DNA of 41,800 bases from Bacteroidota bacterium (GTDB lineage Bacteria; Bacteroidota; Bacteroidia; UKL13-3): NCBI GenBank assembly GCA_947446605.1, contig CANFHJ010000008.1, forward strand, positions 1 through 41,800, written 5' to 3'. How positions within the stretch are numbered: position 1 is the first letter of the stretch; each line of letters opens with the position of its first letter. Below, one piece after another: positions 41,082 to 41,800 of this stretch. A program made the translations under genes and the position numbers. Below the pieces are notes generated by a model that worked only from the letters and a program-made list of their open reading frames with translations, was not told where the DNA came from and ran no database searches.

Positions 41082-41800
41082 ATGAGAAAATACATCATTC
41101 TACTTGTTATAACGCTGTTTCAGGCAAATTTGTATGCACAAACTTTGCCAAAAAACCGCAGTCAGGCAAACTGGCAGCAAAAGGTAGATTACGTCATAAA
41201 TGCACAACTTAACGTGAAAACCAAGACCTTAGATGCATTTGAAACCATTTCCTATTACAACCAAAGTGCAAACGAAATTACGGAAATTTATATGCATTTA
41301 TGGCCAAATGCCTATAAAAATAGGAATACAGCCTACGCCAAACAAGATTTAGAAAATGGCAAAACCAATTTTTACTTTTCCGAACCCAAAGACCGCGGCT
41401 ACATAGATAGCCTTGATTTTAAGGTAAATGGAGAAAAAGTGAAATGGGAATTAACTGAAAACATAGACATCGCTAAAATTACACTTAACCAAGCCTTAAA
41501 GCCAGGTCAAATGCTTCAATTGAGCACACCCTTCCACCTTAAAATTCCAAACGTTTTCTCAAGAGCGGGATTTGAAGATGGCATTTTTTGCATGACACAA
41601 TGGTACCCAAAACCAGCAGTATATGACGTTAATGGTTGGAACCCGATGCCCTACTTAAACCAAGGAGAATTTTACAGTGAATTTGGGAAATACGATGTGA
41701 GCATTACGCTTCCAAAAAACTACGTATTGGCTGCCACAGGTGAGGTTCAGGACCTTAAGGAAAAACAATGGTGGTTGCAAAGATCCAAAAACCTAAAGGC
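41082..41800 (+). CDS. M1-family metallopeptidase, N-terminal part (gene runs off the window's right edge)
   Basis: The frame starts at ATG 41082 and is open to the window end, giving 239 residues. A signal peptide (MRKYIILLVITLFQANLYAQ, cleavage near 20) is followed by the N-terminal beta-sandwich domain of M1 aminopeptidases: VDYVINAQLNVKTKTLDAFETISYYN, ITEIYMHLWPNAYKNRNTAYA, GIFCMTQWYPKPAVYDVNGW and YDVSITLPKNYVLAATGEVQ. The zinc motif HExxH and the GAMEN-type motif would lie beyond the window. Exported M1 peptidases of this type are common in Bacteroidota and probably trim peptides in the periplasm. The upstream 111 bases are shared with the divergent TPR gene; AATCTTTG (about 41046-41053) is only a weak promoter candidate. 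Confidence 0.88.
   Translation, partial: MRKYIILLVITLFQANLYAQTLPKNRSQANWQQKVDYVINAQLNVKTKTLDAFETISYYNQSANEITEIYMHLWPNAYKNRNTAYAKQDLENGKTNFYFSEPKDRGYIDSLDFKVNGEKVKWELTENIDIAKITLNQALKPGQMLQLSTPFHLKIPNVFSRAGFEDGIFCMTQWYPKPAVYDVNGWNPMPYLNQGEFYSEFGKYDVSITLPKNYVLAATGEVQDLKEKQWWLQRSKNLK

Overview
The window is chromosomal DNA of a member of the Bacteroidota. This rests on repeated promoter boxes of the TAnnTTTG type, a type IX secretion sorting domain on one exported protein (31720-33075), several families typical of the phylum (DUF5723 porin-like protein, DUF4421, DUF3127, an orphan ComA-type phosphosulfolactate synthase) and lysine/proline-rich IF-2. The DNA is AT-rich (roughly 37% G+C, estimated by eye). 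Nothing identifies the genus. No phage, insertion sequence, CRISPR array, integrase or rRNA was seen. Gene content is mainly core housekeeping, with a few accessory clusters.

Layout. 1-599: start of a leftward, probable glycosyltransferase gene cut by the window edge. 769-844: tRNA-Gln(TTG), followed by prs, rplY (with a hairpin leader), a MazG-like gene, then pth - flippase - polysaccharide deacetylase-like - cysS, tightly packed. 7761-12245: a promoter with three spaced direct repeats, then a small protein, a large lipoprotein and a DUF5723/thrombospondin-type-3 outer membrane protein. ndk converges on these. 12987-15708: nrnA and two FKBP-type prolyl isomerases. 15762-19906: leftward Ppx/GppA, FemAB-like, DUF3127 and aspS. 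20100-26000: tadA, Mn-type superoxide dismutase, an S9 prolyl oligopeptidase lipoprotein, a DUF4421 protein and a coiled-coil/TPR-like exported protein. 26004-31017: rimP - nusA - infB, with a terminator-like hairpin before rimP and an unusual 190-bp structured gap before infB. 31080-34893: leftward cluster encoding an MbnP-like protein, an MbnH/CcpA-type di-haem protein, a YHYH protein with a T9SS tail and a CNHCP redoxin. 34987-40970: leftward maeB, LOG-family nucleosidase-like gene, YqeY, ComA and a TPR protein. 41082 to the end: start of an M1 aminopeptidase.

Three items deserve most attention. (1) The MbnP-MbnH pair with YHYH and redoxin genes looks like a periplasmic copper/redox module; in the known MbnH/MbnP system a tryptophan is converted to kynurenine to create a copper site. 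(2) Between nusA and infB two long inverted repeats are interleaved, so their stems either form a pseudoknot or exclude each other, and one is followed by a T-run: a candidate attenuator or new structured RNA. (3) A palindrome GGNTCGANCC occurs nine times outside the tRNA, in genes and in intergenic DNA and in different reading frames, although TCGA itself is scarce: a candidate highly iterated, HIP1-like genome motif.
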